Positions 7,984-16,076 of a stretch of 20,637 bases of DNA are shown in pieces. How positions within the stretch are numbered: the stretch's first letter is position 1; every line of letters starts with the position of its first letter. Position numbers and translations under genes: made by a program. Source of the DNA: Gammaproteobacteria bacterium (GTDB lineage Bacteria; Pseudomonadota; Gammaproteobacteria; Immundisolibacterales; Immundisolibacteraceae); contig QNFC01000010.1 of assembly GCA_003645395.1 (NCBI GenBank), positions 1-20,637 of the forward strand, written 5' to 3'. The notes below the pieces were generated by a model, which made no database searches, had not been told where the DNA came from, and saw only the letters and a list, made by a program, of their open reading frames with translations.

Positions 7984-8365
7984 AGGACATTCCAGTGGTT
8001 GATATCAGGTACCGGGCAGGTTGGTTGTTTCTGGATTCTAGTGGCAGGAGCGGCTCAAGGGTATAAGTACGACCAGAATTGCTTGCTTCTGTTACTTGAT
8101 CCCGTGTAGGGCCGATTGCGCTGCTTCTCTTCATGGCGACCGATAGCAGCCCCGGCGATAATCAGTTTGATGCTAACCCAAAATGAGTGGAGCCGGCCAT
8201 TATGTAAGCTCGGTACCTCTTTGATACGCACTCTTTTATTCCGAGAAATGTGGGCCGGAATGGTTAAGCAGGCAATATGGAGCCAGGATTGGTTCGTCCT
8301 GGTTGATCAGTCGGTTGAGCGCATGAAAAACCACCGTCATTTTTTATCTTAATCAGGCTTGGCGA
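7984..8365. other. 382-bp convergent gap without a supported gene
   Basis: Lies between the 3' ends of the DUF481 gene (+) and the histidine kinase (-). The only frame of note is 78 codons from a TTG at 8116; it has no Shine-Dalgarno sequence and no recognisable content. I see no convincing terminator hairpin with a T-tract and no RNA-gene fold by eye. Confidence 0.5.
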
Positions 8366-10165
8366 TCAAACAACGCTTTTTTGGTCTTCCAGTGGTTCGT
8401 TCAGCGCCACTTTAATGGTCTGCAATAGCTGGTCTATGGTGAAAGGTTTGGTCACATAGGAGTGTGCGCCCGCTGCAGTTAGGCGTTCTACCTGCCCCTT
8501 TGACGCGTCAGCGCTGGTGATAATGACCGGAATATTTCGGGTTTCGGGATTGGTTTTGAGCCTGGCCAATACTTCATCGCCATTGAGTCCAGGCAGGTGC
8601 AGGTCTAATAAGACTAAATCGGGTTGCTGCGCTACTACAAGGTCGTAACCCTGATCTCCTCGCAACGCTTCGAGCATTCTGGTGCTGGGTCTGAGGTTGA
8701 GTATGTCCTTTACCAGTTGCAGGTTGGTGAGGTTATCCTCAATGTAAATTATGGTGGTGCTGTATTCGGTTTCTTCCTTATCAACCGGGGCAGTATCCAT
8801 TGTTCGTTCAGTTGCATCATCAAGCGCTTCATGGGGAAGGGGGACGTAGCGGGGCAATTCGATCCAGAAGGTACTGCCAGATCCGAGCTTGCTATCGACT
8901 CCCAGGCGGCCGCCGAGAATATCCATAAGCGAGCGGCTTAACGCCAGGCCAATACCGGTACCAACCACGTTGTTATTGTCTGCGCCGAGGCGGTCGAAAG
9001 GATTGAAAAGGCGTTCCAGGTTTTTCGTTGGGATGCCTGGACCGGTATCTCGAACGGAGATACGGATTTTCTGCTTCCCTTCAGTCGAACACAGCAAAGT
9101 TATCTGGCCGCCGGGAGCGTTATATTTGATTGCATTAGACATCAGGTTGAGCAATATCTGTTTCAGACGCTGTCGATCGGTAGAAACATAAACCAGTTGG
9201 TTTTCGTCTATTGGAGTGGATAGGGCAATATTGCGCTCCTCTGCTAGAGGTTGTAGCAGTTTCCATGCGTCTACCAATACCTCAGCAACCGACATTGGTT
9301 CAGTAGTCAGTTCATAGTGGCCGGCTTCTACGCGAGCGAAATCCAGAATATCGTCAACCATTGCGGTTAGGTGTTCCCCCGCATTCACAATATGTCCGAC
9401 TTTTTCCCTGTTTTTTTCGCCGATTTCATTCAAATTAAGAAGTTGAGCAAATCCAATAATGGCGTGAAGCGGCGTTCTTAATTCGTGACTCATGGATGAA
9501 AGAAAGTCAGATTTGGTCTGATTAGCGCTTTCAGCTTGCTCTTTTGCGTCGGCTATTTCATTCGATAACTTGATTGATTTGAGTGAATCACGTTTAGCGC
9601 CGTAACTGACTGTCATCAAAGTGATTATATAGAGAATAATCATCACTCCCATTACCTGGTCAGGATAGCTTTGTTGCAAAAAATACCAGGCGCTTAGTGG
9701 TAGCGCCATGACAAACAAATACGCGTAAAACACAGATAAACGGGAACCGAGTGTTGCGGCGGCCCCTGCGGTCAGTCCGCCCAACGTAAAGGTGATTAGC
9801 AACGGGGTTCGTGGGTCTGCGTGGGGCGCAAAACCCCATATGGCCATTCCCCAGAGGAGCCCGGTGAGGGTTGAGAGCACTAAAAATCCGTTTTCCCACG
9901 GTGCTAAAGATTTACTGCAGGGCGCTTTTTTTCTGAATAGAAATAGGCTGAATAGTCTAATCAGAATTAAAAATAGTAACGTCCCAAACCAGGCAATAAG
10001 AGTGGGATCGGGTACCTGGGTCCATAAAACCGACGACAGCAATGTTGCCAGTACAAAGTTAATCGCCAGGGAAGCCGGGAGGTTGCGATAAAGCTGCTTT
10101 GTCGATTCAGCATCCGCGTCTAAATACAGCGACTCCGGCCAACTGATGGGTGAAAGGATCTGCAT
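8366..10165 (-). CDS. hybrid sensor histidine kinase with C-terminal receiver domain
   Basis: Membrane sensor kinase of 599 residues. Residues about 31-190 contain roughly six hydrophobic segments and form an integral membrane sensor; there is no large periplasmic loop, HAMP or recognised PAS domain. A short helical linker leads to HisKA with phospho-acceptor His227 in MSHELRTPLHAIIGFAQLL. The ATPase domain has the N-box (Asn340/Asn344 in NLMSNAIKYN), G1 box DTGPGIP (373-379) and G2 box GTGIGL (402-407). The receiver domain has acidic Glu476/Asp477, phospho-acceptor Asp521 in LLDLHLPG and Lys573 in VTKPF. There is no output domain and no adjacent response regulator, so the downstream partner (an Hpt protein or regulator) is elsewhere. 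ATG 10165 has only a weak AAAAGAA upstream. A run of ten C on the coding strand lies 16 bases before the ATG. The signal sensed is unknown. Confidence 0.92.
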   Translation of the reverse strand: MQILSPISWPESLYLDADAESTKQLYRNLPASLAINFVLATLLSSVLWTQVPDPTLIAWFGTLLFLILIRLFSLFLFRKKAPCSKSLAPWENGFLVLSTLTGLLWGMAIWGFAPHADPRTPLLITFTLGGLTAGAAATLGSRLSVFYAYLFVMALPLSAWYFLQQSYPDQVMGVMIILYIITLMTVSYGAKRDSLKSIKLSNEIADAKEQAESANQTKSDFLSSMSHELRTPLHAIIGFAQLLNLNEIGEKNREKVGHIVNAGEHLTAMVDDILDFARVEAGHYELTTEPMSVAEVLVDAWKLLQPLAEERNIALSTPIDENQLVYVSTDRQRLKQILLNLMSNAIKYNAPGGQITLLCSTEGKQKIRISVRDTGPGIPTKNLERLFNPFDRLGADNNNVVGTGIGLALSRSLMDILGGRLGVDSKLGSGSTFWIELPRYVPLPHEALDDATERTMDTAPVDKEETEYSTTIIYIEDNLTNLQLVKDILNLRPSTRMLEALRGDQGYDLVVAQQPDLVLLDLHLPGLNGDEVLARLKTNPETRNIPVIITSADASKGQVERLTAAGAHSYVTKPFTIDQLLQTIKVALNEPLEDQKSVV

Positions 10166-10181
10166 TGTTCATTCTTTTCGT

Positions 10182-10191
10182 GGGGGGGGGG
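10182..10191. repeat. G10 homopolymer (C10 in the kinase leader)
   Basis: Ten consecutive G on the + strand in the 133-bp divergent region between the histidine kinase and the SrkA-like gene. On the kinase coding strand it is a C10 run, 17-26 bases upstream of the ATG, within the likely 5' leader. Such tracts are prone to slipped-strand length change and to sequencing error. Confidence 0.9.
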
Positions 10192-10201
10192 CGAAATCCA
10201 G

Positions 10202-10232
10202 CTATTTAGATGTTTTACGGTACTTTAAATAG
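10202..10232. promoter_or_regulatory. AT-rich inverted repeat in the kinase/SrkA divergent region
   Basis: CTATTTA (10202-10208) and TAAATAG (10226-10232) are a perfect 7-bp inverted repeat with a 17-base spacer, close to the middle of the divergent intergenic region. It could be an operator or overlapping promoter elements. AT-rich short repeats also arise by chance. Confidence 0.2.
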
Positions 10233-10298
10233 TGAGGGTCAAACTAACGTCTTCGTCATCGTAGCAGGTAATTCCGACAGTAAACAGGGTCAGCAGCG

Positions 10299-11534
10299 AT
10301 GTTTGCTATGGGTGAATTCGAAACCCAAACTAACCCTGAGTCAGGGGGGTTGAGTCGGTACTTCTGGACTCGACGAGTGGCGGATCTCATCCGGTTTGCG
10401 GTTGGGCTGTACAATTCGCGGGTGAATAGAGATATAGGAAATGAGCGACCGCAACGAGCCCCGGCGAGCGTCGGCGATCCCCAGTCTGCAGGATCGGAGA
10501 CCGGGTTTGCCGATTTGGCCCCAGAGCAGCTGCTGGACGCAGTTGAGTCGGTCGGCCTGTGTTGTAGCGGTGCCTTTCTGGCGCTGAACAGCTATGAGAA
10601 CCGGGTGTATCGAATTGACCTGGGGGAGCAGGAGTCGGCGGCGGATGGACTGCCGCAGCTCGCAGGTTTCGTCACCGGTCGGTCGCAACCGGTGCGGATT
10701 GTCGCCAAATTCTATCGTCCCAGTCGTTGGAGCGATGAGCAGATTCTTGAAGAGCACCGGTTTACTCAGCAGTTGGCGGATATCGAACTGCCGGTGATTG
10801 CCCCGTTAGCAGATCACCTGGGCCGCACACTTTTTGCTTACGCAGGCCACCGATTTGCGCTGTATCCCAACGCCGGCGGTCGGGCGCCAGAACTGGATAA
10901 CCCTGATCAGCTGGAGCAGATCGGGCGGCTGGTCGGACGGATTCACGCCGTCGGCACAACCGAACCTTTTCTACACAGGGTAAATATTAGCGTTGAGCGT
11001 CTCGGCGATTCCGCCCGCGAGCAGGTATTAAAAACAAGCCTGCTGCCGGACTACTTGAGGGAAAACTACGCCAGCATTACTGCCCAGCTGCTGGAGCAGG
11101 TTAAACAGGCGTTCATCCAAACCGGAGAAATTCAGCAAATTCGTCTCCACGGCGATTTGCACCCCGGCAATATGCTCTGGACCGATGCGGGGCCCCACCT
11201 GGTCGATTTTGACGATGCTGCCAGCGGTCCGGCAATTCAGGATCTGTGGATGTTCCTCTCCGGTGACCGCCAATACATGAATGCCCGGCTCGGTGACCTG
11301 CTGGTCGGCTACGAACAGTTCAACGAGTTTGATGCCCGCGAACTGCACCTGATAGAGCCGTTACGCACCCTGCGCATGATTCACCACGTTGCCTGGATCG
11401 CTCAGCGTTGGCATGACCCGGCATTTCCCATCGCTTTCCCGGCGGTGAGTAGCACCGGCTTCTGGGAGACTCATATCAACACCCTACAGGAGCAGACAGA
11501 GCAGCTACGGCAACCTGTTCTGGTTTGGGATTGA
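10299..11534 (+). CDS. srkA: SrkA/YihE-like stress-response serine/threonine kinase
   Basis: Cytoplasmic protein kinase of the choline-kinase-like fold; in E. coli SrkA (YihE) protects against stress-induced death. Family motifs are LNSYENRVYRIDL (about 96-108), VAKFYRPSRWSDEQILEEH with the ATP-binding Lys137, GGRAPELDNPDQLEQIGR, catalytic HGDLHPGN (284-291) and metal-binding DFDDA (303-307), then PAIQDLWMFLSG. The frame is 411 residues against about 328 in E. coli. The extra length is an N-terminal extension of some 65-70 residues before FADLAPEQLLDAVESVGL, plus an insertion of about 16 residues before Lys137. The true start is uncertain: ATG 10299 has AGGG nine bases upstream, while GTG 10422 is an in-frame alternative without a ribosome site. 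The gene is divergent from the histidine kinase and upstream of the phosphate transporter. Confidence 0.88.
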   Translation: MFAMGEFETQTNPESGGLSRYFWTRRVADLIRFAVGLYNSRVNRDIGNERPQRAPASVGDPQSAGSETGFADLAPEQLLDAVESVGLCCSGAFLALNSYENRVYRIDLGEQESAADGLPQLAGFVTGRSQPVRIVAKFYRPSRWSDEQILEEHRFTQQLADIELPVIAPLADHLGRTLFAYAGHRFALYPNAGGRAPELDNPDQLEQIGRLVGRIHAVGTTEPFLHRVNISVERLGDSAREQVLKTSLLPDYLRENYASITAQLLEQVKQAFIQTGEIQQIRLHGDLHPGNMLWTDAGPHLVDFDDAASGPAIQDLWMFLSGDRQYMNARLGDLLVGYEQFNEFDARELHLIEPLRTLRMIHHVAWIAQRWHDPAFPIAFPAVSSTGFWETHINTLQEQTEQLRQPVLVWD

Positions 11535-11805
11535 TGCAGATGCTTTCTTGTTTTTATGTCGCGCAGGCGTATGCCACTTTGCGAAAAAATTTGGTTGGTA
11601 AACGTCTTATTGTTGTCAGTGAACAGGGTTAAAATGTTTACAGAATGCAGAAATGGGGGTTAACCACTATTCTCTCCACCGGCAAGAGAGTCTGCCAGCG
11701 TAAATTCGGCTCCGTGGTTATAAAAAATCTATTTTAAAAAAGGTTAGCAGTCCAAGTGGCTAGCTAATAAAATTTAGTCTACAGGCGTATCAATCAGGGT
11801 TTCAA

Positions 11806-13365
11806 ATGGCATCTAACAACCTTAATGACAGCGTGCTGGCAACCCTGCCTGCGCGGCGGGAACTGCTGCGCACGGGTGCTGCACTGCTGTTTATCATCGG
11901 CATCGTATTTTTTGTCGGTGTTGGAATTAAAGGCAGCTATCTGCTGGTCATTGCCGCGATGATCGGCGGCTATATGGCGATCAACATTGGCGCCAACGAT
12001 GTTGCCAACAATGTCGGGCCGGCGGTAGGGTCCGGCGCATTAACCATGGCCGGGGCCATCGTTCTTGCGGTCATATTCGAGGCTGCCGGCTCGATTATCG
12101 CCGGCGGCGACGTGGTCGGCACGATCAAAAAGGGCATCATTGATCCGCAGATGATTGGCGATAGCGCTACGTTTGTCTGGTTGATGATTGCCGCGCTGCT
12201 GGCCGGTGCTATCTGGCTAAATGTGGCTACTGCTTTGGGCGCGCCGGTCTCAACTACCCACTCGATCGTGGGCGGGGTGTTGGGGGCAGGAATTGCGGCG
12301 GGTGGCTTAGCTATTGCCGACTGGGGACAGATGGGAGCCATTGCTGCCAGCTGGATAATCTCGCCGGTGCTTGGGGGGTTAATTGCCGCCGGTTTTCTCT
12401 ATCTGGTTAAGCGGACGATTACTTATCAGGAAGATAAGCTGGCTGCAGCGCGGAGGGTGGTGCCACTGCTAGTGGGGCTCATGGCGTGGACTTTTTCCAC
12501 CTATCTGCTGCTAAAAGGGCTCAAGAAAATATGGAAAGTGGAGTTTGGTAGCGCCCTGTTGCTGGGATTGGTCATTGCCGTTGTGGTTTATGCGGTAGTA
12601 CGTCCAATCATCGCTAAAGCGACTCAAACCATGCGTAACGACAAGGGTGCCATTAACAAGCTATTCACCATTCCGCTAATTTTCGCAGCGGGCCTGCTCA
12701 GCTTTGCCCATGGGGCTAATGATGTTGCTAACGCTATTGGGCCGCTAGCTGCTATCAACGATGCGCTGCTGAGCGGCGATATTGCCAGCAAGGCCGCCAT
12801 TCCCCTGTGGGTGATGCTCATCGGTGCGTTTGGTATCGCGCTTGGGCTTGCCCTGTACGGTCCTAAACTGGTGCGCACGGTAGGCAGTGAAATCACTGAC
12901 CTGGACCAGAGCCGTGCTTTCTGCATCGCTATGTCGGCGGCGATTACCGTGATCATTGCCAGCCAGTTTGCGCTGCCGGTCTCGTCCACACACATCGCTG
13001 TGGGTGCTGTCTTTGGAGTGGGCTTTCTGCGCGAACATGTTAAAGCTATGTATGCCAAAGTAATCCACGAAATTGAGCTTCATCACCAGGGCGAAGACCG
13101 CGAGCAGGTTGAGGGTTTTTTGTACCATTTCCAGCTGGCAACGCTAAAAGAGCAAAAGCAAATGTTGCAGCAGCTCAAAGAGCGGTCCTCGCCGGCCAGG
13201 CTCGCCGAAATAGAGCGCCTTCAACTGGATAGCACCTACCGCGAGCATTTAGTGAAACGCTCAGCAGTTACGAAAATAGTCGCTGCCTGGATAATCACCG
13301 TGCCCGCGTCGGGTTTGTTGGCAGCATTGATTTTTTACGCCATTCGGGGTGCGATGCTGCCGTGA
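11806..13365 (+). CDS. pit: PiT-family inorganic phosphate transporter
   Basis: Inner-membrane low-affinity phosphate (metal-phosphate) symporter, 519 residues. It shows the internal duplication of the family: GANDVANN (62-69) and GANDVANA (303-310), each paired with a PVSTTHS/PVSSTHI motif (148-153 and 391-396). Many hydrophobic helices flank these motifs. A cytoplasmic, charged segment near 415-480 (HHQGEDREQ and the following Gln/Lys-rich helix) precedes a last membrane span (about 491-514). ATG 11806 follows CAGGG with a seven-base gap. The 271-bp region upstream is AT-rich near 11720-11780 and probably holds the promoter; I see no convincing Pho box. The PhoU-like DUF47 partner often found next to pit genes is absent here. 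Confidence 0.93.
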   Translation: MASNNLNDSVLATLPARRELLRTGAALLFIIGIVFFVGVGIKGSYLLVIAAMIGGYMAINIGANDVANNVGPAVGSGALTMAGAIVLAVIFEAAGSIIAGGDVVGTIKKGIIDPQMIGDSATFVWLMIAALLAGAIWLNVATALGAPVSTTHSIVGGVLGAGIAAGGLAIADWGQMGAIAASWIISPVLGGLIAAGFLYLVKRTITYQEDKLAAARRVVPLLVGLMAWTFSTYLLLKGLKKIWKVEFGSALLLGLVIAVVVYAVVRPIIAKATQTMRNDKGAINKLFTIPLIFAAGLLSFAHGANDVANAIGPLAAINDALLSGDIASKAAIPLWVMLIGAFGIALGLALYGPKLVRTVGSEITDLDQSRAFCIAMSAAITVIIASQFALPVSSTHIAVGAVFGVGFLREHVKAMYAKVIHEIELHHQGEDREQVEGFLYHFQLATLKEQKQMLQQLKERSSPARLAEIERLQLDSTYREHLVKRSAVTKIVAAWIITVPASGLLAALIFYAIRGAMLP

Positions 13366-13678
13366 ATGGGGAGTTTCCCCCGAAAATAAACCTGTATAGG
13401 TAGCCGGCAAACAAATGGTGTATTCGAACCGCCCACGTTTTTAATAAGCTATCAATTGCCCGAAGCGCTGACTGAAGGCTCACGCCGACTGAAATACTCG
13501 AATAAAAGCCGAATAGACTGATCAGGAGTACCAGGAGGTTATAGGTACTCCATGTTACTCCAGTGCTTGCTAAGAGAAGCCCCCTGTAAAGCCCCCACCC
13601 AGGCCATACGGTGATCAAGCAGCGTATTTTCATGCTCAATCATCGATCTGGCATGGCTGCGTATTCTTCCGTCGTCAT
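13295..13678 (-). pseudogene. possible small membrane-protein gene interrupted by a stop
   Basis: From ATG 13678 the - strand reads MTTEEYAAMPDR, then TGA (13640-13642), then continues in the same frame for 114 codons with a hydrophobic segment (LLLASTGVTWSTYNLLVLL and the residues after it). A single base change would make one 127-residue frame with one or two membrane spans. The frame ends inside the 3' end of pit on the opposite strand, which argues against it. No family is recognised. It is either a decayed gene or chance. Confidence 0.15.
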
Positions 13679-13897
13679 GGTCACACGGGGCCTCATATTG
13701 ATAATTCTGATGCCAATATAAACGACTCCAGTTACGAGCGCCTTTCGTTTGAACGGTGCGATTTTGGTGTCAGCGTTAGGTGAGAGAGTTCCGAAAGTAT
13801 TTACTTTGGGATAGCGAAAGAAAGTGCTCTTGTATTAACGGCGCATGCCTGTAGAGTTATGAACGAACAGTAATTCAAAGGTTAGGGAGAGGTGGAA
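13366..13897. other. 532-bp gap between pit and the P450 gene
   Basis: No solid gene. The - strand carries a small possible membrane-protein relic (listed separately). The right end contains the P450 leader with AGGGAGAGG at 13884-13892. Just after pit, GGGGA-GTT-TCCCC (13368-13380) can form a 5-bp hairpin without a T-tract. No RNA gene is recognised. Confidence 0.5.
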
Positions 13898-15160
13898 ATG
13901 AGTGAACAGGCAACAGCACCGGTGCGGATGCTGGGTTTAAACCCGAATGAGGTGCCGCTTGAGCAGATTGATGTGAGCCAGGCGGAGCTGTTTGAACATG
14001 GTGAACACTGGGGGTTTTTCGAGCGTCTACGTCGTGATGACCCGGTGCATTACTGCGCTAATAGTGAGTATGGGCCCTACTGGTCGGTGACCAAGTTTAA
14101 AGATATTGCACACGTTGATAAACATCACAAAATTTTCTCTTCTGAGCCGACGGTTACTATCAGTGAGCCCTCAGAAGAAGTGCCGTTTCAGTCGTTCATT
14201 CAGATGGACCCGCCAAAGCACGACGTACAGCGGGCGGCGGTGCAGGGCACGGTGGCCCCGAGGAATTTAGCCAATCTCGAATCGACAATCCGTGGTTGGG
14301 CTGGCGATATTCTTGATGATTTGCCGATCGGCGAGACCTTCGACTGGGTGCCACGGGTATCCGTCGATCTAACCGCCCAGATGTTAGCCACGCTGTTTGA
14401 TGTGCCTTTTGAGGATCGGCTAAAACTTACCTACTGGTCAGATATTGCCGCGGGTGCGCCGCAGCTGGCCGGGTCCAATTTTGTTACTGAGCAGGAGCGT
14501 ACACAGGGACTCGCGGAGTGCGCTGAGTATTTCACCCGGCTCTGGAATGAGCGGGTAAGCGGCCCGCCGGGAAATGACATTATTTCCATGCTCGCCCATT
14601 CCGAGTCAACTCGCGACATGGTCTCTAATCCGGTGGAATTTCTTGGTAACCTCATTTTGTTGCTGATCGGTGGCAACGACACCACCCGTAATTCGATCTC
14701 TGCCGGCGTGTTGGCTCTCAACCAGAATCCGGGTGAGTATCAGAAACTACGCGATGACCCGGCGCTGATTCCAAACATGATCTCGGAAATAATTCGTTGG
14801 CAGACCCCGGTGTCGAGCATGTCCCGCCGGGTTAAAGAAGATACGGAGCTGGGCGGCAAGCAAATTCGTAAAGGTGATAAGGTAGTGATGTGGTTCATCT
14901 CTGGCAATCGCGATGATGAGGTGATTGAAAACCCCAACCAGTTCCTTATCGACCGTGAAAATGCCCGCCACCATCTTTCGTTCGGTTTTGGTGTGCATCG
15001 CTGCATGGGTAACCGACTGGCGGAAATGCAGCTGCGTATCGTCTGGGAAGAGATCAGCAAGCGATTCAGGAAGGTAGAGGTGGTGGGTGAACCGGTGCGT
15101 AATCGCTCTAACATGATTCATGGTTACACATCGTTACCGGTTCGGGTTCATCCGTTGTGA
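13898..15160 (+). CDS. cyp153: cytochrome P450, CYP153 type (alkane/fatty-acid terminal hydroxylase family)
   Basis: Soluble bacterial class I P450 of 420 residues. CYP153 enzymes hydroxylate terminal or near-terminal carbons of alkanes, fatty acids and some alicyclic compounds using ferredoxin and ferredoxin reductase. Motifs are the I-helix GGNDTTRNS (258-266), ExxR as EIIR (297-300), and heme loop FGFGVHRCMG (362-371) with axial Cys369. CYP153-like landmarks recalled from memory include LEQIDVSQ near the N-terminus, MDPPKHDVQR, MLATLFD, SEIIRWQTP and VVMW..SGNRD. The start is ATG 13898, five bases after AGGGAGAGG; GTG 13892 overlaps that site and is less likely. No ferredoxin or reductase gene is adjacent, so the redox partners must be elsewhere. 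Proximity to the acyl-CoA ligase/SDR cluster suggests a catabolic role. Confidence 0.9.
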   Translation: MSEQATAPVRMLGLNPNEVPLEQIDVSQAELFEHGEHWGFFERLRRDDPVHYCANSEYGPYWSVTKFKDIAHVDKHHKIFSSEPTVTISEPSEEVPFQSFIQMDPPKHDVQRAAVQGTVAPRNLANLESTIRGWAGDILDDLPIGETFDWVPRVSVDLTAQMLATLFDVPFEDRLKLTYWSDIAAGAPQLAGSNFVTEQERTQGLAECAEYFTRLWNERVSGPPGNDIISMLAHSESTRDMVSNPVEFLGNLILLLIGGNDTTRNSISAGVLALNQNPGEYQKLRDDPALIPNMISEIIRWQTPVSSMSRRVKEDTELGGKQIRKGDKVVMWFISGNRDDEVIENPNQFLIDRENARHHLSFGFGVHRCMGNRLAEMQLRIVWEEISKRFRKVEVVGEPVRNRSNMIHGYTSLPVRVHPL

Positions 15161-15197
15161 TGAATTCTGCTGGGCAATTGGCCTGCCAGGGCGTTAG

Positions 15198-15416
15198 ATG
15201 AATCAGCAGGTTAATAACCCGCTTCATGGCATCACCCTTGAACAGATGGTTACCCGGTTGGTCGAGCATTATGGTTGGGCGGCGCTAGGTGAACATATCG
15301 ATGTTCGCTGTTTTAATTACGATCCATCGATTAAGTCGAGTCTGAAGTTTTTGCGCAGAACCGCCTGGGCACGTCAGCAGGTTGAAGCCTTGTACCTGAC
15401 GATTAGTGGTGAATAA
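15198..15416 (+). CDS. VF530 family (DUF2132) small protein
   Basis: A 72-residue cytoplasmic protein of the VF530/DUF2132 family, named after a structurally determined Vibrio protein and sometimes labelled DNA-binding; its real role is unproven. Conserved stretches are NNPLHGITLEQM, LVEHYGWAALG, IDVRCFNYDPSIKSSLKFL and TAWARQQVEALYL, covering nearly the whole chain. ATG 15198 has AGGG six bases upstream. It lies 37 bases after the P450 and 59 bases before the DUF1415 gene, so the three may share a transcript. That may only reflect packing. Confidence 0.88.
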   Translation: MNQQVNNPLHGITLEQMVTRLVEHYGWAALGEHIDVRCFNYDPSIKSSLKFLRRTAWARQQVEALYLTISGE

Positions 15417-15475
15417 TGCGTGATACCGGTTCATCACCGGGGCGTGGCAAAGTCTGTGTGGCGGAGTAGTGGGGA

Positions 15476-16030
15476 TTGAAATCGGTAGCGATTGTCGCAG
15501 CTGTGCGCTGCTGGGTCGAAGAGGTCGTGGTCGGGTTGAATCTTTGTCCGTTTGCCAGGGCCGAGCTGATCGAAGATCGCGTGCGTTTTTTTGTCAGTGA
15601 GGCCACCGATGAGCAGCAGTTACTCACTGATCTTCAGACCGAGCTGGAACGGCTAGAGTCGGACGACAGTGTCGAAACTACGCTACTGATCCATCCACAG
15701 GTGCTGACAGATTTCGATGACTATAACCAGTTTCTCGATCTTGCCGATCGGCTGTTGGAGGAGCTGGACTTTGAGGGTGTTTGTCAAATTGCCAGTTTTC
15801 ACCCCGATTACCAGTTTGCTGGCACCCAGCCGGGTGATGCGCAGAACTACACCAACCGTGCGCCTTATCCCGTGTTGCACTTACTCCGCGAGGCCAGTCT
15901 GGAAAGAGCCATTGCCAGTTTTACGGATGTTGAGCTGATTCCCGAGCGGAATATCGAACTACTGGAAGGGTTGGGCCAGGAAAAAATGCAGGCCCTGTTA
16001 CGGGCCTGTTTTACTGACTCGGAAAAATAG
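15476..16030 (+). CDS. DUF1415 family protein
   Basis: Conserved proteobacterial protein of unknown function, 184 residues, near the family's usual length. Typical DUF1415 segments are VVVGLNLCPFAR (17-28), ASFHPDYQFAGTQPGD and NYTNRAPYPVLHLLREASLERAI. The conserved Cys24-Pro and the His/Asp in FHPDYQF are candidate functional residues. The start is TTG 15476: an in-frame stop (TAG, 15467-15469) lies just upstream, and no ATG or GTG precedes the conserved region. The ribosome site is GGAG near 15463. It ends 46 bp from the 3' end of the crotonase gene, which faces it. No signal peptide or membrane span is visible. Confidence 0.87.
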   Translation: MKSVAIVAAVRCWVEEVVVGLNLCPFARAELIEDRVRFFVSEATDEQQLLTDLQTELERLESDDSVETTLLIHPQVLTDFDDYNQFLDLADRLLEELDFEGVCQIASFHPDYQFAGTQPGDAQNYTNRAPYPVLHLLREASLERAIASFTDVELIPERNIELLEGLGQEKMQALLRACFTDSEK

Positions 16031-16076
16031 AACTCGGACGATTAGCTCGGGGTGTCGCGAGTACGGGAAATCGGAT

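Noticed and set aside
8116..8352. 78-codon + strand frame in the gap before the histidine kinase
   Set aside because: TTG start, no ribosome site, no recognisable motif and no neighbour link.
10441..10560. Out-of-frame ATG after AGGAA in the srkA 5' region, which might suggest a frameshift
   Set aside because: AGGAA abuts the ATG with no spacer, and the resulting reading has no SrkA-like content; the longer frame joins the conserved domain without interruption.
11535..11805. Pho box upstream of the phosphate transporter
   Set aside because: TTGTCA near 11617 is only a half match, and no correctly spaced second repeat follows.
12624..13058. 144-codon - strand frame inside pit
   Set aside because: Mirrors the repetitive Ala/Gly-rich membrane coding sequence; no independent support.
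13368..13380. GGGGA/TCCCC hairpin after pit as an intrinsic terminator
   Set aside because: Only five base pairs and no following T-tract on either strand.
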